64,000 nucleotides of DNA from Paractinoplanes maris (GCF_023544465.1 NZ_JALPVL010000002.1:765733-829732), one strand, 5' to 3'. Positions 23,244-31,582 are shown, numbered from the stretch's first letter. A program made the numbers and translations. The notes: generated by a model from the sequence alone, not told the origin.

Positions 23244-23644
23244 CGGCACCACTTGGTCACGGTGATGGTCGTGCCTTCGCCGACCGCGGTGACGATGTCG
23301 AATTCATCGACGAGCCGCCGCGCGCCGCTCAACCCGAGCCCGAGCCCTCCGCCGCTGGTGTAACCGTCGGTGAAAGCCAGGTCGAGGTCGGCGATACCCG
23401 GCCCCTGATCGCTGAAGACTATCCGGATGCCCTTACGCCGGCCGTTGTCGACCGGAGCCACCTCGACCGAGCCGCCCCCGCCGTAGACCAGCGTGTTGCG
23501 GGCCAGCTCACTGGCGGCGGTCACGAGCTTGGTCTGATCGACGAGCGACAGCTTGACCGCGACGGCGAGCGTGCGCACGAGCTGGCGGACCCGGACGACG
23601 TCCTGGTCGGTGGCGACCTCGATCCGCTGGCCCTGCTCGCTCAC
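23240..23644 (-). CDS. rsbT: RsbT-type serine/threonine kinase, stressosome switch protein
   Basis: 134 residues, an HATPase with N-box ASELARNTLVYG, G1 box DQGPGIADL and GGGLGLGLSGARRL, the RsbT hallmark. RsbT phosphorylates RsbS and RsbR on stress and is released to activate a downstream phosphatase. Lies between rsbS (overlap ATGA-type, four bases) and the RsbX-like gene, in the Bacillus order R-S-T. Confidence 0.92.
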   Translation of the reverse strand: MSEQGQRIEVATDQDVVRVRQLVRTLAVAVKLSLVDQTKLVTAASELARNTLVYGGGGSVEVAPVDNGRRKGIRIVFSDQGPGIADLDLAFTDGYTSGGGLGLGLSGARRLVDEFDIVTAVGEGTTITVTKWCR

Positions 23645-24063
23645 GAGTCCGATGCCGCGGGCGTCCCGGTGGCGCCCGCGTCCTCCTCGTCGTCGTCGTC
23701 GAAGTGATCGACTCGTACGCGGGCCAGCAGCTCCATGCCGAGCTCGACATTGAGTGCCGTCCGGATGCCGGGCAGCGACAGACCCAGCTCCACGAGCGTG
23801 ATCGCGACCGCGGGCCGCATGCCGACCACGACGGTCTCGGCGTCGAGCACCTTGGAGATCGCGGCGATCGTGGCCAGGGTGCGGCCGACGAAGGAGTCGA
23901 CGATGTCCAGGGCGCTGATGTCGATGATCACACCATGGCAGCCGGTGGCGACGATCCGGTCGGCCAGGTCCTCCTGCAGCTGGAGGGCGACCTGGTCCTC
24001 CATGTCGATCTGGATGGAGACGAGGAGGATGTCGCCGATCTTGAGGACCGGAACGCGTTCCAC
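23641..24063 (-). CDS. rsbS: RsbS-type STAS protein, stressosome scaffold
   Basis: 140 residues, single STAS domain. Phosphorylatable serine S57 in IDISALDIVDSFVGRT, in the position of the Bacillus RsbS target of RsbT. An acidic C-terminal tail (VDHFDDDDEED then Ala/Thr/Ser) of ~25 residues is longer than in Bacillus. GTG start one base after the rsbR stop (TGACGTG); the longer frame upstream is rsbR shadow. Confidence 0.92.
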   Translation of the reverse strand: MERVPVLKIGDILLVSIQIDMEDQVALQLQEDLADRIVATGCHGVIIDISALDIVDSFVGRTLATIAAISKVLDAETVVVGMRPAVAITLVELGLSLPGIRTALNVELGMELLARVRVDHFDDDDEEDAGATGTPAASDS

Positions 24064-24064
24064 G

Positions 24065-24940
24065 TCAGAGCTCCCGGCGCTTCTGCTTGGTCTGACCCGC
24101 CTTGGCGAGAACGTAGCGCAGCGCGTCGGCCAGCGAGGCCTTGGTGGCGATGTCACCGAACTCGATGCCGAGCGCGACGATCGTCTGCGCGATCTGCGGG
24201 CGGATGCCGGAGATGATGCAGTCCGCGCCCATCAGCCGGGCCGCCACCACCGTCTTGAGCACGTGCTGGGCGACCTGGGTGTCGACGGCCGGCACGCCGG
24301 TGATGTCGATGATCGCGTACGGCGATCCGGTGTCGACCAGGGTCTGCAGCAACCGCTCCATCACCACCTGGGCGCGCGCCGAGTCGAGTGTGCCCACCAG
24401 CGGGACGGCGACCACGCCCTCCCACAGCTTGACGACCGGGGTGGAGAGCTCGAGCAGCTGCTCGGCCTGGTCGGCGATCAGTTCCTCGCGAACCCGCACA
24501 TAGCTGTCGAAAGTGAAGAGTGCCGCCTCGTCCACGAACGACGAGAAAGCCACGTAGTCGCGCAGCGCGATGGCGTCGCCACCACTCGCCGCGTCGATGG
24601 TGGTGAGCACCGCGTCCTTGAACGAGAAGATGCTGACGGCCGTCTCGGTGGCCGTGAAGCCCTGCCGGGCGCGCGTCGCGGAGAGCTCGGCGAGCTGGGC
24701 GCGCAGTTCCGCCGCGGGCTCGCCGGCGAGGTCCTGGGCCGAGCCGGCCAGGGCCTGCCGGAAGCCGCGCCGCAGCTCACTGTTCTGCCTTTGCAGCTCC
24801 GCGTGGCTCAACCGGCCGCGCAGCGTGGAGGCCACGTGCTCGGTCCAGGTCGTCACCAGGCTTTCCTGGTGCTCCTCCAGCAGAGCGGCGAAGCGAGCCG
24901 CCTCATCCGCACTCAGCGTCACCGCTGCCTCCCGACTCAC
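24065..24940 (-). CDS. rsbR: RsbR-type stressosome sensor (RsbR domain + STAS)
   Basis: 291 residues. Helical N-terminal region (~10-165, globin-like sensor in some homologues but no obvious haem-proximal signature), then STAS (~170-285) with DITGVPAVDTQVAQHV and ISGIRPQIAQTIVALGI. Threonines in these two motifs match the RsbT phosphorylation region of Bacillus RsbR. First gene of a six-gene overlapping operon. Signal sensed is unknown. Confidence 0.92.
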   Translation of the reverse strand: MSREAAVTLSADEAARFAALLEEHQESLVTTWTEHVASTLRGRLSHAELQRQNSELRRGFRQALAGSAQDLAGEPAAELRAQLAELSATRARQGFTATETAVSIFSFKDAVLTTIDAASGGDAIALRDYVAFSSFVDEAALFTFDSYVRVREELIADQAEQLLELSTPVVKLWEGVVAVPLVGTLDSARAQVVMERLLQTLVDTGSPYAIIDITGVPAVDTQVAQHVLKTVVAARLMGADCIISGIRPQIAQTIVALGIEFGDIATKASLADALRYVLAKAGQTKQKRREL

Positions 24941-24950
24941 GTCCCTGCCT

Positions 24951-24987
24951 GCAACGGGCGGGACTTTACCATCGTCAAGTCCGTTGC
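24951..24987. promoter_or_regulatory. Nested inverted repeat between rsbR and rsbV-like genes
   Basis: GCAAC (24951) pairs with GTTGC (24983-24987) and GGACTT (24961) with AAGTCC (24977-24982), a bulged dyad of 37 bases located 10-47 bases upstream of the rsbR start. It may be an operator or a 5'-leader hairpin. No match to a named site. Confidence 0.4.
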
Positions 24988-25078
24988 TTGCTGTGAGCCA
25001 AATATCTCCGCGCCGCGCCCCGTTCTGCGAGCGACCGGTGCTTTGGAGTACCGTTCAACAGATAACTGGAGGTCCTGA

Positions 25079-25432
25079 ATGTCTCTGACGGTACAAACGG
25101 AACAGCGCGCCGACATGGTCGTGGTGTCGGTCGCGGGCGAGCTGGACATGGCGACCGCGCCCCAGCTTCAGGACCAGATCAGCGACCTGCTGGAAAAGGG
25201 GCGCACCCGTCTGGTCTTCGACCTCGCCGAGGTGTCGTTCTGTGACTCCACCGGGCTCTCGGTGTTCGTCCGGGCCAAGAACAGCACCGACGACGCCGGC
25301 GGCACGGTCCGGCTGGCCGCTCCGCAGCGTGGGGTGCTGCGCATCCTTGAGGTGAGCGGCCTGGTCGAGGTTCTGCGCACCTACCCCACAGTCGACGAGG
25401 CGGTCACCGCCGAGGAAGCAACCCTCGACTGA
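25079..25432 (+). CDS. STAS anti-sigma factor antagonist (RsbV type)
   Basis: 117 residues, one STAS domain with the phosphoserine in FCDSTGLSVFV (residue ~57). A perfect GGAGG lies seven bases before the ATG. Divergent from the stressosome operon; probably the substrate dephosphorylated by one of the nearby SpoIIE phosphatases and phosphorylated by an RsbW-like kinase not in this window. Followed by a hairpin terminator. Confidence 0.92.
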   Translation: MSLTVQTEQRADMVVVSVAGELDMATAPQLQDQISDLLEKGRTRLVFDLAEVSFCDSTGLSVFVRAKNSTDDAGGTVRLAAPQRGVLRILEVSGLVEVLRTYPTVDEAVTAEEATLD

Positions 25433-25455
25433 TCACACCCACTTCCCGAGTCGTC

Positions 25456-25484
25456 CCGGTCGGCGATAGTTTGTCGCCGACCGG
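25456..25484 (+). terminator. Hairpin terminator after the RsbV-like gene
   Basis: An 11-bp perfect stem (CCGGTCGGCGA and its complement) with a seven-base loop TAGTTTG, 24 bases after the stop codon. No U-tract, as is usual in actinomycetes. Confidence 0.7.
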
Positions 25485-25535
25485 TCGTGGGCACCTGCGG
25501 CCAGACTGATACTTCGGCGTGCGCGGGAGAGCTTC

Positions 25536-25982
25536 GTGAGCAAGATGCTTCAAGGCTTCAAAGACTTCATCATGCGGGGCAACGTCGTCGACCTGGCGGT
25601 CGGCGTCGTCATCGGCGCCGCGTTCACCGGAGTCGTCACCGGCTTCACGAACGGCTTCATCAAGCCGCTGATCCAGCTCATGGGCGGCGGCAAGGGCCTC
25701 GACGCGGGCAAATTCAAGGTCAACGGCGTCGAGTTCGACTACGCCACGTTCCTCAACTCGCTGATCACCTTCGTGCTGACCGCGGCGGTGCTGTACTTCT
25801 TCGTCGTGCTGCCGCTCAACATCCTGGCCGAGCGCCGTCGCCGCGGCGAGGAGCCGCCGCCGAAGGCTCCGGCCGAGGACATCGTGCTGCTGACCCAGAT
25901 CCGCGACGCGCTCGTATCGTCGTCACAGACGCGCGGTTACAACGACGCTCCGGGCCGTCACCAGCAGGAACCGCCTCGCTGA
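25536..25982 (+). CDS. mscL: Large-conductance mechanosensitive channel
   Basis: 148 residues. N-terminal MLQGFKDFIMRGNVVDLAVGVVIGAAF (helix S1 and first membrane helix), GFTNGFIKPL, second membrane helix ~72-95 (LNSLITFVLTAAVLYFFVV) and a charged cytoplasmic tail. Opens under membrane tension to release solutes during osmotic downshock. GTG start with GGAGAG about nine bases upstream. Tail is slightly longer than in E. coli. Confidence 0.95.
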   Translation: MSKMLQGFKDFIMRGNVVDLAVGVVIGAAFTGVVTGFTNGFIKPLIQLMGGGKGLDAGKFKVNGVEFDYATFLNSLITFVLTAAVLYFFVVLPLNILAERRRRGEEPPPKAPAEDIVLLTQIRDALVSSSQTRGYNDAPGRHQQEPPR

Positions 25983-26044
25983 CTTCCCCAAAAAGATCAT
26001 CCCCGCTCGGCGCGTCTCGAACAGATGTTCGATACGCTGCCGGG

Positions 26045-26278
26045 ATGGAGCAGCGCAAGCACTGGTGGAACGGCAGGTGGGGCCGCGTCGCCCGCAAGGA
26101 CATCTACTTGCGGGTGAGCGGCGACCAGTGGTATGTGGAGCAGCGCGCGGGCGGCGCCGACGGCGTTTCCCACTTCTTCGAGTACGACTCCGAGGACGCC
26201 GCCCTCGACACGGTGCGCGCCCTGCTGGCCGCCCCCGGCGATTGGCGCGAGCTCTCAGTCCGCCCGCCCACCCGCTGA
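26045..26278 (+). CDS. Small conserved-looking hypothetical protein
   Basis: 77 residues, starting MEQRKHWWNGRWGRVARKDI. Contains RVSGDQWYVEQRAG and FEYDSEDAALDTVRALL, giving one beta-strand pair and a helix. No membrane segment or signal. Family not recognised. GGGATG precedes but no clear ribosome binding site; the codon bias supports coding. Confidence 0.6.
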   Translation: MEQRKHWWNGRWGRVARKDIYLRVSGDQWYVEQRAGGADGVSHFFEYDSEDAALDTVRALLAAPGDWRELSVRPPTR

Positions 26279-26422
26279 CCACTCAGCTCCGCGCTCACTC
26301 CACAGCACCGCTCCAGAACCGCCCGCTACGCCGGCCCCCACTGCTCGAACCCGCGCCGCCGGGCAGGCAGCTCGCTGCGCGCAGCGCGCAGCCGCCGCCG
26401 CCGCCGCCAAGCAAGCATCGCG

Positions 26423-26635
26423 GCTCGGCGCCGCAAATACGCGGCTCAGCGCCATCCCGGACAAAGCAGTAGCGCCCGCTCGGCGCCGCCAAGAGCACAG
26501 CTCCGCGCCATTCCCGACAAAACGGGTAGCGACGCTCGGACCCATAATGCAGTTTGGCGCCACCCAGCGAGGCGAATAGCCCGGCCTGGCGCCGTCAACC
26601 GCACAGCTCGGCGCCATTCCGGACAAAACGCGTAG
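26423..26635. repeat. Four degenerate ~53-bp intergenic repeats
   Basis: Units at 26423-26472, 26478-26529, ~26530-26583 (degenerate) and 26584-26635. Shared core GCGCCATTCC-GGACAAAACG followed by GTAGC, and preceded by CAGCTCGGC-like sequence. Non-coding. With the next array it fills the 578 bases between the small hypothetical gene and the anti-sigma-like gene. Confidence 0.7.
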
Positions 26636-26648
26636 CAAGGCACCGCCC

Positions 26649-26861
26649 GTGCTACCAGCCGGCAGGGCGAGTGGCTCAGCTCGGCACCGCCCCGTGCTAC
26701 CAGCCGGCAGGGCGAGTGGGTCAGCTCGGCACCGCCCGGTGCTGCCGAGCGGCGGGGCGAGTGGGTCAGCTCGGCACCGCCCGGTGCTGCCGAGCGGCAG
26801 GGCGAGTGGGTCAGCTCGGCACCGCCCGGTGCTGCCGAGCGGCCGGGGCGAGTGGGTCAGG
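26649..26861. repeat. 45-bp tandem repeat, about five copies
   Basis: Copies start at 26649, 26694, 26739, 26784 and 26829, exactly 45 bases apart. Unit begins GTGCTGCCGAGCGGCAGG and ends CTCGGCACCGCCCG. The first two copies carry CTACCAGCC instead of CTGCCGAGC; the last has one extra base. The array ends at the stop codon of the anti-sigma-like gene (26857). Period of 15 codons, but no gene with a start is evident. Confidence 0.85.
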
Positions 26862-27684
26862 CGGCTCGGCGCTCGTCGTGCTGAGCGGTCATCGGGCCCG
26901 GCGGCACCAGGCGCAGGCCGGGCCGGAACGGCTCGATCACCGGCTCGCCCTCGTCACCGTCGCCGAAGCGGGCCCGCCAAGTGCCCCCGTCCGCGGCCCG
27001 CGAGCCCGGCGGTGTCGAGACGAAGCCGCCTGGAATGCGGGACAGGGCCACGATCAGCAGGTATCCCAGGATCACGAAGCCGTGGCTGATCAGGCGGGCC
27101 AGATCGACCCGGGCCGCCGTCAGGTCGTTGACCGAGAGCAGAAGCAGCATCCCGACGAAGGCTGTGAGCATCGGGATCAGCCCCGACGGCCGGGTACGCC
27201 GCAGCGCGATGAAGAGGTAGCCCGCCCCGACGGCCACATTCCAGGCCGCCGACTCGTGCCAGAGGTGTCCCGGCGTCGCGTCGAGACCGGTGTGCACGTG
27301 GCCGCCGACCACCCCGCCGCCGATCTGGTCGAGACCGAGGATCAGCTGCACCGCCCCCACCGCGGCCAGCGCCACGATCAGCACCGCGACGAGCGGAAAA
27401 CCCCCCGGCAGCGGCATCCGCGCGCGCCACCCCGGCCCGGCGGCCGGCTCGGCGGCCACCAGATCACCTCGCCGTGACGGCCGGGCGGCCAGGATCGCCG
27501 CGCTCAGGTCGGGCGGCGTGGCCATGCTCGTGCTGGTCAGACGATTGACCGCCGCGGCCCGGTCGAGCCACTCCCGGCACCCGGCGCATCCGGCCAGGTG
27601 CGCGTCGACCGCACCTCGGTCGGCCGGATCGTCCTCGCCGTCCAGCTGCGCCGAAAGCATCTCGCGCCACCGCTCACAAGCCAT
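26857..27684 (-). CDS. Membrane protein with N-terminal zinc-finger (anti-sigma-factor-like) domain
   Basis: 275 residues. N-terminal zf-HC2-like motif: CERWREMLSAQLDGE then DAHLAGCAGCREW (H-x3-C-x2-C). This is followed by about five membrane helices between ~95 and 235 and a short Arg-rich tail. Zinc-binding anti-sigma domains of this type hold ECF sigma factors at the membrane; no sigma gene is adjacent, so the partner is unknown. A multi-helix membrane part is unusual for a classic RsrA/RskA protein. Flanked on both sides by tandem repeat arrays. Confidence 0.8.
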   Translation of the reverse strand: MACERWREMLSAQLDGEDDPADRGAVDAHLAGCAGCREWLDRAAAVNRLTSTSMATPPDLSAAILAARPSRRGDLVAAEPAAGPGWRARMPLPGGFPLVAVLIVALAAVGAVQLILGLDQIGGGVVGGHVHTGLDATPGHLWHESAAWNVAVGAGYLFIALRRTRPSGLIPMLTAFVGMLLLLSVNDLTAARVDLARLISHGFVILGYLLIVALSRIPGGFVSTPPGSRAADGGTWRARFGDGDEGEPVIEPFRPGLRLVPPGPMTAQHDERRAA

Positions 27685-27727
27685 ACCCCAATAGTCGCCT
27701 GAGCCGGCCGCAAAGTTCCCCGGGGGC

Positions 27728-28034
27728 TCTGCACGGTCGGGCGGGGCGGCCAGATCAAAGCTGGGCGGCCCCTGCACAGTCGGACCGGGCGGCCAGATCA
27801 GGCTCGGCGAACCCTGCACGGCCGGGCCGGGCGGCCAGATCACACTGGGCGGCCCCTGCACGGCCGGGCCGGGCGTCAAATCAGGCTCGGCGGCCCCTGC
27901 ACGGCCGGGCCGGGCGTCAAATCAGGCTCGGCGGCCCCTGCACGGCCGGGCTGGGCGGTCAGATCAGGCTCGGCGGCCCCTGCACGGTCGGGCTGGGCGG
28001 TCAGATCAGGCTGGGCGGGCCCTGCACGGTCGGG
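27728..28034. repeat. 41-43-bp tandem repeat, about eight copies
   Basis: CCTGCACGG landmarks occur at 27728 (variant), 27771, 27813, 27855, 27896, 27937, 27979 and 28021. Unit runs CCTGCACGGCCGGGCCGGGC then GTCAGATCAGGCTCGGCGGC. The array fills the 316-base gap between the anti-sigma-like gene and the CGNR gene and runs into the CGNR coding 3' end. On the minus strand the period is near 14 codons, so open frames through it give PGPAVQGPPSLI repeats; no start supports a separate gene. Confidence 0.88.
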
Positions 28035-28639
28035 CGTGGAGGCAGCGCTCCGCTGCCGCCCATCAGCCGGCGACGCTCGCGGAAAGCTCGCAAATTGGCC
28101 GTATTACCGCAGGTGCTGACATCGTGCCAGACGCCGCTGTTGTTGCGGGAGGTGTCGAAGAACGCGGCCCGGCACTCCATGTTGTTGCAGAGTTTCAGTC
28201 GCGGCCACAGGCCGGCCTGCTGGGCCAGCAACGCCTCGGCCCACAGGGCGGACGCCAGCCACCGCGTGCCGCGCCCGGTGGGGACGATGCGTACCCAGCC
28301 GTCGGCGTCGGGGACCAGGCTGACCGGCACGTCGGCCGGCGGGAGCGAGCCGTCGAGCCCGCCCGCGCCGCCCGCGAGGATCACGTTTTCGAAGGTGCTG
28401 CGCAGGCGGCGCAGCGAGCGCAGGTCGGACGACGAGATGAGCAGCGTCGGGGCCGGCAGGCCGGAGACCCGGGACCAGGTGCCGAGCGCCTCGGTCAGCC
28501 AACGCTGGGCGTCATCGACCTCCATCAGCAGGTCGGTGCCGTATGACATGGGCGGACGAGTGTTGAGCAACTCCTGCACGAGCGCCAGACCGCCGGGCGC
28601 TTCCCGCACGCCGTGCCGCGCACTGGCCATCCATGACAT
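28001..28639 (-). CDS. CGNR zinc-finger (ABATE-domain) regulator
   Basis: 212 residues. N-terminal ABATE-like region beginning with LVQELLNTRP, and a C-terminal CGNR zinc finger: CNNMECRAAFFDTSRN then WHDVSTCGNTANLRAFRERR. These proteins are predicted stress-responsive transcription regulators. The final ~13 residues (PPRPTVQGPPSLI) are encoded by the first units of the adjacent tandem repeat, so the native C-terminus appears to have been replaced or extended by repeat sequence. ATG at 28639. Confidence 0.85.
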   Translation of the reverse strand: MSWMASARHGVREAPGGLALVQELLNTRPPMSYGTDLLMEVDDAQRWLTEALGTWSRVSGLPAPTLLISSSDLRSLRRLRSTFENVILAGGAGGLDGSLPPADVPVSLVPDADGWVRIVPTGRGTRWLASALWAEALLAQQAGLWPRLKLCNNMECRAAFFDTSRNNSGVWHDVSTCGNTANLRAFRERRRLMGGSGALPPRPTVQGPPSLI

Positions 28640-28714
28640 AGCCGAAGCGTACTTGATTCTGTTTCATGGCAGCCTCTACCACGGCTTTGGTTCCCCTTAA
28701 GGAATCAGTTTTTC

Positions 28715-28787
28715 ACCGGCGGGGGATGGCCAACTTGTCCGGCTTCGCCACACTGCGGACCGCCATCCGCCGCCGGTAACAGAAACT
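28715..28787. terminator. Large 16-bp-stem hairpin between sthA and CGNR gene
   Basis: ACCGGCGGGGGATGGC (28715-28730) pairs with 28772-28787 at 15 of 16 positions, with a 41-base loop. Located 30 bases past the sthA stop and upstream of the CGNR gene. It could terminate sthA transcription; the long loop makes this uncertain. Confidence 0.45.
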
Positions 28788-28815
28788 TGCCCGTCAGCAG
28801 AGTCTCAAAAGAGGC

Positions 28816-30219
28816 TTAACCATCGATCCGCGTGATGTTGCGAATCTTGTTCGAGGCGTCCAGCGCGGCCACCTTGTAGGCCTCCGACAGCGTCGGGTAG
28901 TTGAAGACCGCGTCGACCAGGTAGTCGACCGTGCCGCCGCAGCCCATCACGGCCTGGCCGATGTGGACGATGTCGGTGGCGCCGGTGCCGAAGACGTGCA
29001 CGCCGAGCAGCTTGCCGTCGTCCGGGGCGACCAGCAGCTTGAGCATGCCGTAGGAGTCGCCGACGATCTGGCCGCGGGCCAGCTCGCGATAGCGCGCGAT
29101 GCCCACCTCGAACGGCGTGTTGGCGTCGGTCAGCTCGTCCTCGGTCTTCCCGACGAAACTGATCTCGGGGATCGTGTAGATGCCGATCGGCTGGAGCTGG
29201 TGCATCTCGCGGGCCGGCTCGCCGCAGGCGTGGTGCGCGGCCAGGCGGCCCTGCTCCATCGAGGTCGAGGCAAGCGCGGGAAAGCCGATCACGTCGCCCA
29301 CGGCATAGATGTTGTCGACCGCCGTACGGTAATTGAGGTCGACGTCGATGCGGCCGCGTTTGTCGGCCTCGAGCCCGGCCGCCTCGAGCGCCAGGTCCTC
29401 GGTCTGGCCCTGGCGACCGGCCGAATACATGACCGTGTCGGCGACAATTTTCTTGCCGCTTTTGAGGATGCAGAGTGCGGCGGTCTGGTGCCGCTCGACC
29501 GCGGCCACCTCCTCGCCGAAGCGGAATGTCACGCTGAGGTCGCGCAGATGGTATTTCAGCGACTCGATGATTTCGTCGTCGCAGAAGTCGAGCATCTTTT
29601 CCCGGCGCTCGACCACGGTGACCTTGGTGCCGAGCGCGGCGAACATCGACGCGTACTCCATGCCGATGACCCCGGCGCCGACCACGACCATGCTGCGCGG
29701 CACCGCCTGCAGGTTGATCACGCCGTCGGAGTCGACGATCGTACGGTCGTCGAAGTCGACGCTGTCGGGGCGGGCGGGACGGGTGCCCGCCGCGATGATG
29801 ATCTTGTCGGCGCTGACCTTGCTCTCGCGGCCGCTGCCGGCGTCGACCCAGATCGAGTGCGCGTCGGCGAACCGCCCGGTGCCGGTGACCATGGTGATCT
29901 TGTTACGCGCGAGCTGGTTGCGGATGACGTCGGTCTGCCGGGCGATGACGTGCTGCGTGCGGGCGGCCAGGTCACTCACGGTGATCTCGTCCTTGACCCG
30001 GTAGTTGCTGCCGTAGAGATCACGCTGGCTCAGCCCGGTCAGGTAGAGGACGGCCTCCCGCAGCGTCTTCGACGGCACGGTGCCTGTATTGATGCAGACT
30101 CCGCCGATCATGTCCCGCCGGTCGACGATGCCGACCCGGCGTCCGAGCTTGGAGGCGGCGATGGCGGCCTTCTGACCACTGGGCCCGGAGCCCAGCACCA
30201 ACACGTCGTAGTCATACAC
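28816..30219 (-). CDS. sthA: Soluble Si-specific NAD(P)+ transhydrogenase
   Basis: 467 residues, flavoprotein disulfide-reductase fold. FAD motif [14 protein letters not shown] at the N-terminus; [18 protein letters not shown] where the redox Cys pair would be: only C42 is present and the second position is T47, the normal state in SthA and not a defect. NAD(P) motif [20 protein letters not shown]-terminal [13 protein letters not shown]. It balances NADPH and NADH in the cytoplasm. Monocistronic. Confidence 0.94.
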   Translation of the reverse strand: MYDYDVLVLGSGPSGQKAAIAASKLGRRVGIVDRRDMIGGVCINTGTVPSKTLREAVLYLTGLSQRDLYGSNYRVKDEITVSDLAARTQHVIARQTDVIRNQLARNKITMVTGTGRFADAHSIWVDAGSGRESKVSADKIIIAAGTRPARPDSVDFDDRTIVDSDGVINLQAVPRSMVVVGAGVIGMEYASMFAALGTKVTVVERREKMLDFCDDEIIESLKYHLRDLSVTFRFGEEVAAVERHQTAALCILKSGKKIVADTVMYSAGRQGQTEDLALEAAGLEADKRGRIDVDLNYRTAVDNIYAVGDVIGFPALASTSMEQGRLAAHHACGEPAREMHQLQPIGIYTIPEISFVGKTEDELTDANTPFEVGIARYRELARGQIVGDSYGMLKLLVAPDDGKLLGVHVFGTGATDIVHIGQAVMGCGGTVDYLVDAVFNYPTLSEAYKVAALDASNKIRNITRIDG

Positions 30220-30378
30220 AGTGCTTAGCGTCGCAGTGACCGGCCCCTCGGTCCACCAAGTCGGTCAGATTCTTCCCGGTCCATTTGCCGGTCGTTGAGC
30301 AAACCTCGGGCGTACGCCGGGAAGACAGGACCGTGGCCACCGGAGCGGACGCCGGTGGCCGCGCGTTCCCGTGGAGGC

Positions 30379-30633
30379 TCAGGCCGCCAGAGGGACGACC
30401 TCGGGAGCGTGGCGGCGGGTGGAGTCCGCGCTCTCGTCGTCCGGCTGCTCCGGGGCGGCCAGCTCGGCGGCCACCCGGGACTCGTAGGCGGGCAGCTCGC
30501 GCGCGGCGTCCGCCGGCGTCCGGCCGAGCGGGCCGGCCAGCAGCGTGACCGCGTCCCGGGCGGCGGTGACACCGCGGTCCGGGGTCTCGATGGAGATCCG
30601 GGTGTGGCGGGTCAGCACGTCCTCCAGGCCGGC
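30379..30633 (-). pseudogene. glpD: C-terminal remnant of glycerol-3-phosphate dehydrogenase GlpD
   Basis: About 84 codons encode AGLEDV, then LTRHTRISIETPDRG, AVTLLAGPLG and PDDESADSTRRHAPEVVPLA, which match the extreme C-terminus of actinobacterial GlpD. The remaining ~450 residues are absent: upstream, the frame meets a stop about 40 bases away and then the universal stress protein gene. A short ORF can start at GTG 30618, but it contains neither FAD nor substrate site. Most likely a deletion relic. Confidence 0.75.
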
Positions 30634-30681
30634 GGCCGGCCCTGGACGAGGAACGGCGCGCCGTCGAGTGCGCGGTGCTGT

Positions 30682-31503
30682 TCAGCTCTTGACCACCGCC
30701 ACCGGGCACTCGGCGTGGCGCAGCAACGCCTGGCTGGTCGATCCGAGCAGCAGCCCGGCCAGCCGCCCGCGCCCGCGGGACCCGACGACCACCAGCCCGG
30801 CGCCGCCCGTCTCCTGGGTCACCACCGTCTCGGCCGGACCCTCGATCAGCCGCTCATGCATCGCGACCTCGGGAAACGCGGCACGCCAGGGCGTGACGAC
30901 CCCGGTCAGCGTCCGCCGCGCCGCAGCGGCCCAGTCCTCGCGGTCGACCACACCGGTCGTCGCCGCCACGGCCATCACCCCCGCCCCCGACGGCACCAGG
31001 GGCTGCTGCCACGCGTGCACGACGAACAGCGCGACGTCCCGCCGCGCGGCCTCCCGCACGGCGAACCCCATGGCCGCCTCGCTGTTGTCATCCACCGCCA
31101 CCACCACCGGCCCGGCCCAGTCCTCGTCACCGCGCACCACGACAACCGGGCACGCGGCCTCGGCGACCACCTGGACGGCCAGCCCCGACCGGCGGTGACT
31201 CTCCCCGAGCACCAGCAGGCCGGCCTCCACCTCACTGAGGGCGGACACCACGACGGTGTCCGCCTCATCGGGGGAAGCCGCCGCCGCGGCCGCGGTGAAC
31301 ACCCGATCCCTGATCCGCTCGGCCGCGCTGATCTCCGCCGTGCTGACCCCGATCAGAGCCGTCTGCTTCCCTTCCGCATGGGCCAACCGCAACGGGCGGC
31401 CCGTCTCCCGGGCATACCGGGCCGCCCACCGCACGGCCGCATCAGCGCCGTCGGAGCCGTCCACTCCCACGACCACCGGCCGGCCGATCTTCTCCGTGCT
31501 CAT
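30682..31503 (-). CDS. Universal stress protein, tandem UspA domains
   Basis: 273 residues, two UspA domains (~8-125 and ~130-270). Both begin with a VVVGVDGSDGA / VVVAVDDNSEA strand. The second keeps the ATP-binding pattern GSRGRGRLAGLLLGSTSQAL; the first has the reduced form GESHRRSG. Tandem Usps of this type are frequent in dormancy/hypoxia regulons of actinobacteria. Its 3' end abuts the glpD remnant. Confidence 0.9.
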   Translation of the reverse strand: MSTEKIGRPVVVGVDGSDGADAAVRWAARYARETGRPLRLAHAEGKQTALIGVSTAEISAAERIRDRVFTAAAAAASPDEADTVVVSALSEVEAGLLVLGESHRRSGLAVQVVAEAACPVVVVRGDEDWAGPVVVAVDDNSEAAMGFAVREAARRDVALFVVHAWQQPLVPSGAGVMAVAATTGVVDREDWAAAARRTLTGVVTPWRAAFPEVAMHERLIEGPAETVVTQETGGAGLVVVGSRGRGRLAGLLLGSTSQALLRHAECPVAVVKS

Positions 31504-31582
31504 GTCATCTCCCCTCAGGCTCTCCTTCAGGGATGCCTGACGCCCTTGGCGGAAGCCCTGCGGGGAGATGACAGTTGCTTGA

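Noticed and set aside
26554..27477. Open frame through the 45-bp array encoding QPAGRVGQLGT repeats
   Set aside because: It extends antisense into the zinc-finger membrane gene and lacks a ribosome binding site. The repeats are best treated as DNA repeats.
27728..28034. Possible CRISPR array
   Set aside because: The whole unit repeats without unique spacers and no cas genes are near; it is a minisatellite.
30070..30110. Missing second redox cysteine in the transhydrogenase
   Set aside because: SthA normally has a single Cys here, so it is not a mutation.
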